Below, one piece after another: positions 45,763 to 56,400 of a stretch of DNA of 64,000 nt; position 1 is the first letter of the stretch; the number at the start of each line of letters is the position of its first letter. The notes under the pieces were generated by a model, which saw only the letters and a list, made by a program, of their open reading frames with translations, was not told where the DNA came from and made no database searches. A program made the position numbers and the translations under genes. Source of the DNA: Adiantum capillus-veneris (taxonomy: Eukaryota; Streptophyta; Polypodiopsida; Polypodiales; Pteridaceae); the NCBI GenBank assembly GCA_014529385.2, contig CM043950.1:78734343-78798342 (forward strand), in the 5' to 3' direction.

Positions 45763-46121
45763 GATGAGGGATTTTGTTGCATCTCGTGTGTGAACAATCC
45801 TTTCCACCTCATGTGTCAATAACCCATGTGAAGCACCACTTACAACCCTTGTGTAAAGCACAACCACTTGTATTTGTGCATATGCATCCACATCTTGTAT
45901 TTGTGCATAGGCAGCCACATATTATGTCAGTGTGTCAAAAGGCTGTCCCTTCTGTATATGCCTATATAGAGGCACATTATGCTAAATAAAATAAAGTCTA
46001 TCTTTTTTCTTTGCAAAATATTGTATTGCACTATGTGTCCATTATCAAGTCCTAAGATAACTATATTCTAATCATCCTTATGCCATGAATGGCACACTAA
46101 CCTATCCACCATAACCTATCA
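45757..46121 (+). repeat. 3' LTR of small LTR element
   Basis: Starts TGTTAAGATGAGGG, contains CCTATATAGAGGC (TATA region) and AATAAAATAAAG (possible poly-A signal), ends CCTATCA. Confidence 0.85.
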
Positions 46122-47189
46122 GGCTGCTCCAAAGGGGAGAGTATGAAATCCTCAGTAACTCTTCTAGCTTGCATAGAGGAGATATAGGTTCGGGGAAGAG
46201 GGTGGAAAATCTTGGCATCAATGATGCTCCAAGAGGAGACACATGTACAATTGACAAATTAGGGCTATGCTAGGCCGCACCAATCTATAGTAGTAAGGAG
46301 TTAGGTTGTGAACGATCAAATGAGTTGATATGAGGGCACATGCATGGAGCAATGGGTGGATTTTCTCATGTTCATAGTCGAAGGAAAATTAGAGAGCTGA
46401 GTTTCTATAAGTGGGCAAGGCAGCAAAAGAAGCTAAGACACTTATTATGGGCAATAGGCCCAATGGAGGTATGTGAATGTCATTGATTGGGAAGGTAGAG
46501 AAGATCTTAGCCATTCAAAGATCGTAACTTGTGTTGTTTGTATTAGTTAATTTTTCTTAAATTAAAGCCCAATCAAATGTACAGATAACACCATCCTTGG
46601 TAAACCGCCAATAATAAAAATAACTTCTATCAATCTCATGGACTCTTGCATCAGTTCACTACCAATAACACCCCATTTCCTCACTCGGCACCTTTGACAT
46701 TGTCACTTCCAGCAATTACCACCACCCACCAAATTTTTTCCAAAATGCATAAGTTGTGCACATATATACAGTCTCTATCTGAACCATGGAAGAAAACTAG
46801 CTAATTTCAAGTCACAAGATCTGTACGAGTGGTGGAAGCATTATCTTTTCAACATAAGGCTCACGCTTAAACCCTTAGGGAGTTCTCTTGGAAACTGGGT
46901 GGGGGATGGGGGCTACTTGATATTTTGCCATCCCATGTTTATGGAAGGCATTAAATACATTTTCTAGCTAATGTGGTACCTTGCTTTGATCTCTTGTTGT
47001 GATACTTGAGATTGATCAATAGAAAACCTTGATTGGTTTAGGGTTATTGATAGTGTACCTTTCTTTGACATGCTCGGTTTAGGGATTGCTCATAGAATCT
47101 CACTCGGCGATTGGGATTCTTTGAGAAAATTCCAAGGCTTTGAGCTTCACAAGTAATTGCTAATGGCTATGCTCAAGACACATATGTGG
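46122..47189. other. Intergenic, no gene seen
   Basis: No convincing ORF or repeat. Confidence 0.4.
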
Positions 47190-47255
47190 GCTCTAATACC
47201 AACTATTGGTTAAGCCAATAGCCTCTCAGATGGAAATGGCATGGAGAGGAGTGTG

Positions 47256-47290
<35 letters not shown>

Positions 47291-47530
47291 AAGGTTGCAC
47301 GAGTGAAGCACAAAGTAAAGAGAAAGTTTTCATTTAAGTTTTAAATGCCTTATATAGGCTCACATAATGGTCAAACTCATCTTGGCAACCCAAGTTAAGC
47401 TGACCCCAACACGTCAAGTGAAAAATCCAATGTAAAAATATGTATGATGGTGGGAAGATTAATCTAGAATACAATCTTTATAGAATATCTTTGTTGCTTC
47501 AATATATTGTAGCATTAGCCTTAACCATCT
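47190..47530 (-). repeat. Possible 5' LTR of a lost copia element
   Basis: The minus strand has a PBS-like TGGTATTAGAGC (47201-47190) just inside a TG start (47207). The following 320 bp contains (GA)n (47259-47287) and CTTATATAGG. No internal coding region remains on the expected (left) side. Confidence 0.4.
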
Positions 47531-48780
47531 TATGACAAAGACATGGCACGGTTTATCTTATTGGTTAGTTGTGTGGATGTCTCAAGACATTTCAACATCA
47601 TCTTTGAGATCTTCACAATCATTATACAAGACATGTTTTCAATGACTTGTCCATCCTTTGGGTAATTGAGCCAAGAAGGCATCTTCTCCTTTAATCTTAC
47701 ATGCATTTTCCAAATTTGAATTCTAAGTAGTGAACAAAAGTTTGGATCTTCTCTAATCTCTTTTTGCTTTGGTAATTCCTCCATGTCTTTAGGCATCAAG
47801 GGCACCTCCACCAAGGTACCTTGTGCATTAGAGTTCATGACAAGTGAAAAAATGAGGTTCAACATGAAAATTGAGCTCAAAGGAGTTTTTCTACACTTTA
47901 AGACATTTTTTCAATGAAAATACAGCACAAGTAGTAAGCATTATAATTAATATTAAAGATTTACTTCTCTCTTCTTTGGGAAATTTTGGATACATATGGT
48001 TTAACACACAATTTTTATCTTCCTTAAAGTTCAACTAATGGTCAAACCTCACGGTAAGTTATAAACTAGGACTACAAGAAAGGTCAAATGTGTGTGGCAA
48101 AGGAAATTGTGACAACAACTTTGATGCAAGAGGGGGGGCTCTAGCCATGTACTTGGTGAGCAAGAATTTATAAATATTGTTGAGGCAATGGGTCCCTTGG
48201 TGGAGGACAATTGGTGAGGATGCTTACATGTTTCTCTTGCTTGGACATAAAATTTCAAAGTAATTTAACTCTGAAAGACAAGTTTCAAAGGTTTGTGGTT
48301 GCAACTAGGAATGGGCCAACAAAGGAGAGCTTTGGTGTGAACTCCTTGTTGCGGCTAAAAAGAGATTGCATATATGTTTTTTCCCACAAAAGCAGGTTTC
48401 TCGGGAAAGGAGCAGAAAGGGGAGTGGTGCTTTGTGTTCAAGATGTCTACATTTGGTCCTACATCTGGATTGGATTGGATAATCAAATGCGACGAAGTGG
48501 ACATGGAGATCTTCGGCATGCTTGGGTGCAGTTTGATCACACTCACCAAGTGGCAGATTGGGTGACCATGGCATGCCATGTTTAGGATCTTGGGTTTGTT
48601 GTCTTAGGAACATCTTAAGAAACAACCAACAATGTGTTTACTAATATGCTTGTCTAACAAAAAGTCCTATGCTTAAGTGTGAGAAAGGTGAGAGGAAGTG
48701 CAATGCAAGAGTAATTCTTTACAAATTTACAATAAAAGCGAGAGAGACCTAGAAATGATAACTTCATGTACGGTCTTGGG
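47531..48780. other. Intergenic, short ORFs only
   Basis: A 116-codon minus-strand frame (47880-47530) has no recognisable domain. Nothing else is supportable. Confidence 0.35.
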
Positions 48781-49575
48781 GGTTGGCTAATTCTGGATGG
48801 TCTCTATCTTCTTAGGTTCTGGGTGAATACCATCACTAGAGACGATGTGACCTAACTACTCTATTTTTGTCTAAAAGAAATGACTCTTATTAGGGTTAGC
48901 GTAGAGATCATGGTCACGTAAAAGCCCAAAGACAATGAGCAATCATTGTTCATGTTCTTTTTGTGATTTATTGAAAAACAAAATATCACCAGAAAAGACA
49001 ATGACAAAACGTTGGTGCTCCAAAAATATTTTGTTCATCATGCGAGAGAATGTTGTTGGTGCGGTGGTGAGACTAAAAGGAAGTACCACAAATTCATAGT
49101 GCTCAAAGTATGTGAAATGCGGTTTTAAAAAGATCATTTGGGTCCATACGGCCGGGATTTTAGGTCTATCTTTTTAAACACGGAGGCACTTTTAACTTGT
49201 CAAGGAGGTCATCCAAACGGGGAATAGGGTAGCGGTTCTTCACATTGACCTTGTTGAGAGACCTATAGTCAATGCACGTCCTAAATGATTTTATCTTTCT
49301 TTTGGATGAGTAAGACGGGAGCGCCAAAATGAGAGGAGCTAGGTCTAATAAGTCCTTTTTCTAGGATTTCAAAGACTTGTCATTGAATCCCATGTTGGTG
49401 CATGGGACTGTGACGTGCACGGTGTGGTGGTTGATTGCTAGTGAAGATTTCTATTGTGTGGCCTATGTTTCCTTGAGAGGGAGGTAAGTGAGATGGGTAA
49501 TCGTGAGGAAAACAATCATCATATATATGCAAAAAGTGTTGCTATTGAAGAGAGAGAGGGGTTTGCTGCTCTTCC

Positions 49576-49932
49576 TCAACCTCTTTCACATATACCATAT
49601 ACGATTTTTGTTCTATACATTGTGTACATCGTGTAGTCAATGTTGCGATTATGACAAAAAGGCATATCTAAAATTACGTCGATGGATTGTAGTGGTGCAG
49701 CGAGAAAATTGTATTTTTTAGTGTATGCACCTAGAGTGATTTTAATGTCATTAACCATGTAAATACCATTAACCCGCGTGTCTTGGAATGCACTCTTCAC
49801 TTTAAATGGTGATTTTATTCTATTTAAATGTAATTTGTGTGCAAGGCGTTCAAAAATAAAATCATGTGTGTTCCTATCATCATGCAAAAGAAAAACTATT
49901 GTATCGTATATAGAAGCATTCATGCACAACAA
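49576..49932 (-). pseudogene. Gypsy aspartic protease remnant
   Basis: Reads HDFIFERLAHKLHLN and LQSIDVILDMPFCHNRNIDY, which correspond to the THDFIS and VILGMPWL segments of gypsy protease. The catalytic D-S-G itself is degraded. Confidence 0.7.
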
Positions 49933-50509
49933 AGAGTGTATGGTGATAGGAGTACCTCTTGCATCGACAGAGTTGAGATCGGTAGGTGGGGGATCATTTT
50001 CGTCCGATCATTGTAGAGTTTTGTATGCGTGTCGAGATGATGAAGTTGGGCCACATGATTGGGGCATTGGTGGTTGAGAGGGAAATTGGCCATGACATGA
50101 CCAATCCGCTGACAACGATGACACACTATGTGAGGAAGATTGTTTGTGGAAGGTGCAACAGGTGGGGGTGTCCAATTGTGAGGCGGTTGCCCAAATGTAG
50201 GGCGTTATGGACCAGAGTTAAGACAATGCATGATGGTGATGTATTTCGTGGAGCATGCAAAACACGTGCAGGTGTGAAATTTCAAGTGCGTGGTGTCTAA
50301 TAATTATTGGGGTTATTCCTGTGATTATTGTTGTAGCGTGCAAAATTGTTGAAGGGAGGTGGTGGATGTTGCAGTTGATTAATTTGTAGCATATGCATGA
50401 TCAAATTGATCTCCTTTTTAGCATCATATGCATAAGAAATTGCTTTGTAGAGAGAGGCTGGCTTCAAAGAGTGGAGCTTGGCTTGAAGATAGTGTTGAAG
50501 TCTATACTC

Positions 50510-51130
50510 TTACTTGATTTGGACTGTATCTTTGAGAACATCCTCCATCATGCGCACGAGTAGTAGGTATTTCCAAACTTTGTCAGTGTATCGGCTCATT
50601 GTCTCTCCTTCTATCCAAGAGAAAATGGACCAGGCACGTCGAGCCTGCAAGTGGAATTGGGGTGGGAGAACGTTGTGCTTGATTTGGTCTTGAAATTCTT
50701 TCCAAGTGGTTGGGCATTGTGCATTGTTGCGTGTGACGTTCAACCATATAGATGCCTTACTAGTCATGTGGTTCGTGGAACACTTGATCTTGTCCTTCTC
50801 GGAAAAGGATTTGTCAGCAAAGTAATCATCAAATTGGCTAAGCGAAGAAAGGACTACGTTACCAATTTTGCGGCCATCATAGCGGGAGAAAGTAAAGGCA
50901 TGACGATTAATTTTTGGGTCTTTACAGTTCGCCTTGGTTGTCATAAGTGGCCTTGAGAATCTTGAAAAGTCTCTCATCGCTGAGTTCTACGTTTCGGTCG
51001 CATTTGTCACGTTCCGCAAGTTGGTGTTGGAGCTCTTGGACGTCTTGTTTAGAATCTCGATGTGTTTCTCAATAGGAAGTAGATCAAGAAGAAGAGAACC
51101 ATCGCTCCTCATGATGCAACATTTCAAAAG
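50510..51130 (-). pseudogene. gag: Gypsy Gag of the decayed element
   Basis: FSRYDGRKIGNVVLSSLSQF, SFSEKDKIKCSTNHMTSKAS, WKEFQDQIKHNVLPPQFHLQ: typical gypsy Gag order. Open for 155 codons; the upstream part has a stop near 51000. Confidence 0.8.
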
Positions 51131-51140
51131 GGCGTGATGG

Positions 51141-52690
51141 TATGCACGGGGCCTTATTTGTATGGGGGACGAGGCTAATTTTCATCTTGTTTGATAAGCG
51201 TCGATGCAACTTTCTCCTTGTTCAATTTGCATCGCTCAACGTAGAGGTGTGAGTGTGTGGGAGAAAAAGTGAGCAATTACACGAGATACAAGTGTGTGAA
51301 TGTGTAGACATGCGTGTGTGTAGTCATCGTGGATTATGTGGGAATGTGTGTGTAGGAGCCCCTCCATGTGTAGAGGGTGGAAGAGGTCGGACAACAGCAT
51401 AACGTGATTTTGTGTGTGTGTGTGGGGGGGGGGGATGTTTTTTGGAGATAGCCCTTGTTTAACTAGACAATAATGGGGGATTGAGAGGAGCGGGTTGATA
51501 GTAATTACCGCCGGTGTGAGGTTGGTCCTTACTAGGATGAGGGCACCATGTGCGGACCCACCAAGGAAGAGAGAGAAAGAAAGCATTAGTAGACTGGCTG
51601 TGATCTATTCCAGCACAGAAGGGATGTGTATGCGTAGTGAATGAGGTAGAAAGTGAGAGAAAGATGGTGGGGTGATAAGGGAACGGAGTGTGGGGCTTCA
51701 GGTTAGGTCACCATTTGTTCTGCATGGCAGCTCTCGCTCAAGAAAGAGGGTGAGAAGAATAGATAGCTCGCATGGTAGTGTGTGTGGCCTCCAATCAACT
51801 AGTGACGGTTGCTAAAAAGGTTGAGTTTGGTGGTTGAGAGGTGGTTATCAAGTTGAGTCATAATAAAGAAGAAGAACAACACATAAAATTGCATGTTTTG
51901 AAGGGACTTCAGAATGGGTCTAGCCTTGCTTGAGTCTATGTGTGTATTTGCACAATATTTAGTCTATATATTTTTCCATAAATCCATCCAATTGCATGTT
52001 GCGATTCTAGGCAGTCATGGCAATGAATGGCCATGGTATCATCATATCACAAGAGCCTCAACTTTATGTGTTTGTGCAGCATAAGATTTAGAATTAATTT
52101 TGTAAGTTCTATAAGATATTAGAGGACTTTTTAACTCCTTCTCCTTACAAAGTGAAGCTAAGTTTGAGGCATTTGTTTTGTGTTATGCTCAGGAACAGGT
52201 TCCTGGAGTCCAAAAGTCATGCTCAAGGTCCAAGGTCTATCTACCAATCAGGCTCCATTTTGCCGGAGTGTGAGAGAGACCCAATCAAACATTGGATCAC
52301 TCCTAAGCTCTTGCAATACATAAATACCATGCAAAGAAAGACTGAGTGAGTGTTTATCAACTTCAAAGTGGATGCCAAAGTGTCATAAACTCACTCTTAA
52401 GAAATCTTTGGATCCATGATAGCCTTCCGTAGATGGCATACATTAGCAAATACTGCAAGATGTTGTGGACTACCCCAACACTTATAATTTCTATCATTTG
52501 TGCGTCAGAGTGAGCCGAAACTGTGTCAAACACAAAATTTAATGAAATGTTAGGTACCAAAATTTTGTTGTTGTCAAAACAAGCATTTATTTGTGGTGGC
52601 ATGTCTTACCTAGTGGAAAGGAGTCAAGTGGTTTGGGTGGACGAATAGAAACTGGGTGGCTACCCTCGCTTTGTCCATTAGCAATGGATA
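51141..52690. other. Possible LTR and intergenic sequence
   Basis: The part right of the PBS-like site (51716 on) may be an LTR of the decayed gypsy element, but no partner is seen. A (GT)n/(G)n tract lies at 51411-51433. No gene. Confidence 0.35.
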
Positions 52691-52694
52691 TGGT

Positions 52695-54513
52695 TCAATC
52701 GAGACCTCGGGATCTCAAAGCTTGGGAAGAACTAGATCTCTGTGACTCGAAGTGCCGTTCGAAATCACCTTGCTCATAATCTGACCTACCACCTTCATGC
52801 TCGCTTCTTTCGCTCTCAAACTCCTCCGAGAACTCTGGAAAATTGCTGATGACTGGTCGTCCTCTCTTCTTATCTTGTTTAGGTCTACCCACTGCAGTTT
52901 TTGGGATTTGACGTCCCTTGGTCGTGCTAAGGGAAATGGCATCGGTGGGAGGCTCATTAACGGTGACACTTTCGCTTTTTCCCTTACCCTTAACCTTTTT
53001 GTGCAATGCTGCAAGTCCAAAAAAAAGTGAGAACAATATAGTAAACTAAACACATTAGTTGAATAAGAAAAACATTACTTACCGTTGTATGCTTCAGCTT
53101 CGTCTTCGAGAAATTTGCCATCCGCATAGTCCAAAAACCATGGACAGTCTGTCCACATTTCCTTACAAAAGAGATACATTTTCAAATTGTTCCATTCTCG
53201 GGATTGGCTATGACTGCTACCTCTAGTCTCTTTCGCACAAAAAATTTCTCGATCTTTTTTACACCATGGTACTCTCTACTCCCCTTCACTGGTAAATTTT
53301 GTGTTTTCAACCTATACATTGCATCGAACTCTTCCTGCAATACAAATCGCCAAATCAAACTAATTTTCAAGAAAAACCCCATGTACTTACCTAATGCATG
53401 TGTATTGTAAATTTAGAATTACCTTCCATAGTAGTTGCGCTAGCAAAAACATAGGTAGTCTAAGCCATTTTGAACGGTTCATTGCCATGTCACGAAGTGC
53501 CCTATAAGATTTCATCCTATCTTCCTCATTAAATTTGTGCGATAAGGACTGTGGATCTGCAAGCACTAATTTTTGCATCATAAATGTGTCATGCATAGTG
53601 GTGTGAGACGTATGGACTCGCGTCAGATTAGTTTTAAATGAAACATTATATTAACAATTGATAATATCAAGTACATTAATAGAAGTGTGACATAACCTAC
53701 TTGTTGATCATACCGAGCACCAATAGAAATTCCGCTATCTATGCAAGGTCGCACTTCACAATTGTACACTCAACCTTTGGTAGAGAATTTATCCAACCAC
53801 TCCCACAATGCCCAATCTTTCTACGCATGGAGCAGGTGGTTTCCGTCCCATACAATGAACATTTTCTCCTCCATGTGAAAGAGCTTGGGAATGTCTCTAC
53901 TTTGGTCATCAAATGTGGCCGACATTACTAACTCTCTCCTGTAAGTGCCATGCCTATCGAATGGTATAGGATCTTGTCCGAGAAAAGCTTCAGACACAAT
54001 GAAACAAGCCATCATAAGCTGGTAACCTCTTTCGGCTATAGAGGTTCTTATTTCTGCCACACAATCATTATTCGTTCTAATGGCCGGGTTGGCCAAAAGA
54101 TGACAAAGGAGGATACGAGGCAACAAGTGATTGTATGGCACATGTGCATCAATCCAACCCGATGAGATGTGGCTATCAGCCATGCATCCAAAGAAAAATG
54201 TAAGAGGATCATTACCCATGTTTTTTGCAAGGATGGTCATCAACGTGACTGCACCCATTGAACAAGGAACTTGCATCGTTGTCAAAACAGACGCTCCAAC
54301 CCCGAAACCGCTCTCTTGAGTGGTGTGCATATGAATTTCTTCTTGGGTGATTTGAATTGTCGTTTCTTCTTGGCTATCCAAGTCTTTCGACTCTTTTCTT
54401 GTAATATTGGCATTTTGTTTGTTAATTAGGGTGCTTATGACTTCCAAAGAAACGATGAAAGATGAAAGCAAGAGAAGAGTTTTGAAGGTGTGGGAAGAAG
54501 GTTTAAGAGACAT
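52695..54513 (-). pseudogene. Unknown multi-exon gene with AT-hook-like C-terminus, broken
   Basis: Exon 1 (ATG at 54513, MSLKPSSHTF, a hydrophobic stretch LLLLSSFIVSLEVI) contains MADSHISSGWIDAHVPYNHL and GNHLLHA, then a TAG where Trp would fit. A later exon (about 53610-53431; FMMQKLVLADPQSL, LRDMAMNRSKWLRLPMFLLA) joins by a phase-0 intron (donor GGAAG/GTAATT, acceptor TATTGCAG) to EEFDAMYRLKTQN. A frame change follows, then WTDCPWFLDYADGKFLEDEA, an 82-nt-scale intron (donor GTAAGT near 53083, acceptor GACTTGCAG near 53008) and a final exon with GRPKQDKKRGRPVI (AT-hook-like, DNA binding inferred) and an acidic Ser/Glu-rich tail ending at 52695. Family not recognised. Consistent splice sites argue for a real ancestral gene; two lesions argue that it is dead. 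Confidence 0.5.
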
Positions 54514-54726
54514 GAAATAAGAGAGAGTGGGAGGAGAAGGTTTGGAAAGGTGTGAGGAATGAAAAAAAAGATTTTCTTTTCGAAGAGATAGAGATCACTA
54601 AAGCTTAAGAAAGAGTACAAGTGTGGAGAAAATAAAGAAAATAGAGTACGCTTTTATATGCAAAAAATGGGGGGGCGGGGTCAAAAGGGTCGCGGAGGGG
54701 GCACGCGGCAAAGGGGGGGAGGGGGG
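54514..54726. other. Upstream region of the 52.7-54.5 kb gene
   Basis: Pyrimidine-rich on the minus strand, without a clear TATA box; grades into the G-rich block. Confidence 0.4.
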
Positions 54727-54905
54727 GGATGGGCTACGGACAGGCGACACGGTGAAGGGGTCAAGGGGGACAAGGGGGGTCACAAATGCAGACAGGCGAT
54801 GCGGGGGGGGGATGGGTTGCGGATGGGCGACACGGTGACGGGGTGAAGGGGGAGGTAAGGGGGACAAGGGGGGTCACGAATGCAGATAGGCAATGTGGGG
54901 GGGGG
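54727..54905. repeat. G-rich minisatellite, two units
   Basis: Units of about 80-98 bp share GGCGACACGGTGA, GGGGGACAAGGGGGGTCAC and AATGCAGA-AGGC. Start points near 54727 and 54808. Confidence 0.85.
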
Positions 54906-55276
54906 GGGGGGGGGGTCAAGGGAGCGAGGCTGGGCCAGGGCTAGCACGCACAGGGACAGGGGCGGGCAAGAGACGCGCGCAGGGCAAGGGAGGGCAGGGG
55001 ACGTGAGCGCAGGGGCCAGCGCAGGGAGCGCGGGCACATGGGGTGGGGGTAGGGGTCAACGAGGGGCCGCATCCACGTGGCCATCCACATGGAATGCCAT
55101 GTGGACATGGCCACCATCCGCCCCCTGTTGTCGTCCCGTGTGAACCCCCGTCCCCATTCTCCCCCCCCCCCCCCCCGACTCTCTCTTTCTAGCACCGTGG
55201 GGATTGGCCCCCATAGAGCCAGATCCCACGAGGCTGGGAAGAGAACGAGATAGAGAGAGATGGGGGCAGTTCACAT

Positions 55277-55317
<41 letters not shown>

Positions 55318-55384
55318 GAGGGATGGGGATTGTTCACACACACACACAAGGGGGGGAGATGGGGGCGGTTCACAGAGAGAGAGA

Positions 55385-55420
<36 letters not shown>

Positions 55421-55440
55421 GGGGGAGGGGGGGATAGTTC
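54890..55440. repeat. G-run cluster (poly-G of up to 40)
   Basis: Poly-G runs at about 54897-54915, 55277-55316 (40) and 55387-55419 (33), poly-C at 55160-55175, with many G3-G6 runs between. The motif GTTCACA recurs at intervals (near 55269, 55331, 55368, 55437), each following a G-rich stretch. Long Gly/Pro frames here are not genes. Confidence 0.9.
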
Positions 55441-55511
55441 ACACGGCAAAAGAGAGAGAGAGAGAGAGAGATAGAGAGAGGGGGGGAAATTGGGCCCGGT
55501 TGACACGAGGC

Positions 55512-55514
<3 letters not shown>

Positions 55515-55561
<47 letters not shown>
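55515..55561. repeat. (GA)n microsatellite
   Basis: About 23 GA units. Confidence 0.95.
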
Positions 55562-55562
<1 letters not shown>

Positions 55563-55943
55563 CAAGAGAGGACAATGCAATTTGAAAAAAGTTAATTCTG
55601 ATATGGATTTCAAAATTTATTAAATATTACTAATAACTACTAAGATCAACATAAAATGCTCTTATATCCTTTAAACACAATTAAACACTTTCACTCTCAT
55701 CTTTTCAATCTCCTGCTTATCTTTTCTACTCTACTGTCATGTCATGCACTATGGTCTTCCCTTCTTTTGAAAGGGATTTTCCCTTTACCAATGGGAAGAT
55801 TATCTTTGGGGTTAAATATCTACATGAGCGTGTTGCACCACAAAAACATTTACTGCTTTGCATGCAATTGTCATGATTAGGAGTGAAGAGTTGACATTGC
55901 CAATGGAGAGAACAAGGAATTATTTGGGAGAGGAGTTTTATCT

Positions 55944-56400
55944 TTGGACGAATCTCTCTCTACAAAGTTTGTGGTGCTAGTCGAAGATAACACAATTTCA
56001 AATTCAAGTGGCATGGTTGCTCCATTGGTGGATGTTCCCTACATAAACCTTACTAGTCCAAGAAAGGAACAACTCTTTGGAGAGAAAGCATTGCAAAAGT
56101 CTATCAAGGTAAGGAATACAAATAGTATTTTGTCATTTTTAATGCAATGAGGAAGCCCAACAATTTGACGAAGCTTCTTTCAAAGATAGTGGAAATCAAA
56201 CAAGTGTCGGAAATCCTAAAGGTGTACAATGGTAACATAGTGTTTGAGTTTCCACCAACCCTAGGAAAGGTCCATCCAATGAATGCTATGGAACATAAGT
56301 ATAATCCACACCATTGGACCAAACCGCAAATCTCAAATATCTCATTTCTTGGAGTGTGTAAGTCAGTATGCAGGTGCTCTAAAATGTCTCAATGAAAATT
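55944..56400 (+). other. Possible exons of an unknown gene
   Basis: A frame with VPYINLTSPRKEQLFGEKAL ends at an AAG/GTAAGG donor (56108). An acceptor ATGAG at about 56148 would continue in phase 0 as EAQQFDEASFKDSGNQ; an alternative frame there is open for 80 codons. A GTAAGT donor lies near 56358. No family recognised; weak. Confidence 0.3.

Larger units (their letters stand above)
43985..46121 (+). mobile_element. Small non-coding LTR element (TRIM/LARD-like)
   Basis: LTRs of 364 bp (43985-44348) and 365 bp (45757-46121), flanked by GGCTA and GGCTG (4 of 5 bases, a decayed target duplication). PBS TGGTATCAGAG at 44351. The internal 1.4 kb has no gag or pol. The LTRs differ at roughly 30 sites (about 9%), so it is old. 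Non-autonomous. Confidence 0.85.
48780..51140 (-). mobile_element. Decayed Ty3-gypsy element
   Basis: In minus-strand order: Gag (51130-50510), zinc knuckle CHRCQRIGHVMANF (near 50120), protease (49932-49576) and RT (about 49460-48940; [20 protein letters not shown], then YEFVVLPFSLTTAPTTFSRM, FVIVFSGDILFF with the catalytic FDDIL altered to FSGDIL). Stops and frame breaks throughout. No certain LTRs; a PBS-like TGGTGACC at 51713-51706 may mark the 5' side. Confidence 0.82.

Noticed and set aside
47530-47880. 116-codon minus-strand frame
   Set aside because: No conserved motif, no good context and no matching neighbours.
54598-55613. Pro-rich and Gly-rich frames of up to 185 codons
   Set aside because: They result from poly-G/C runs and (GA)n, have no start context or domain, and change with run length.
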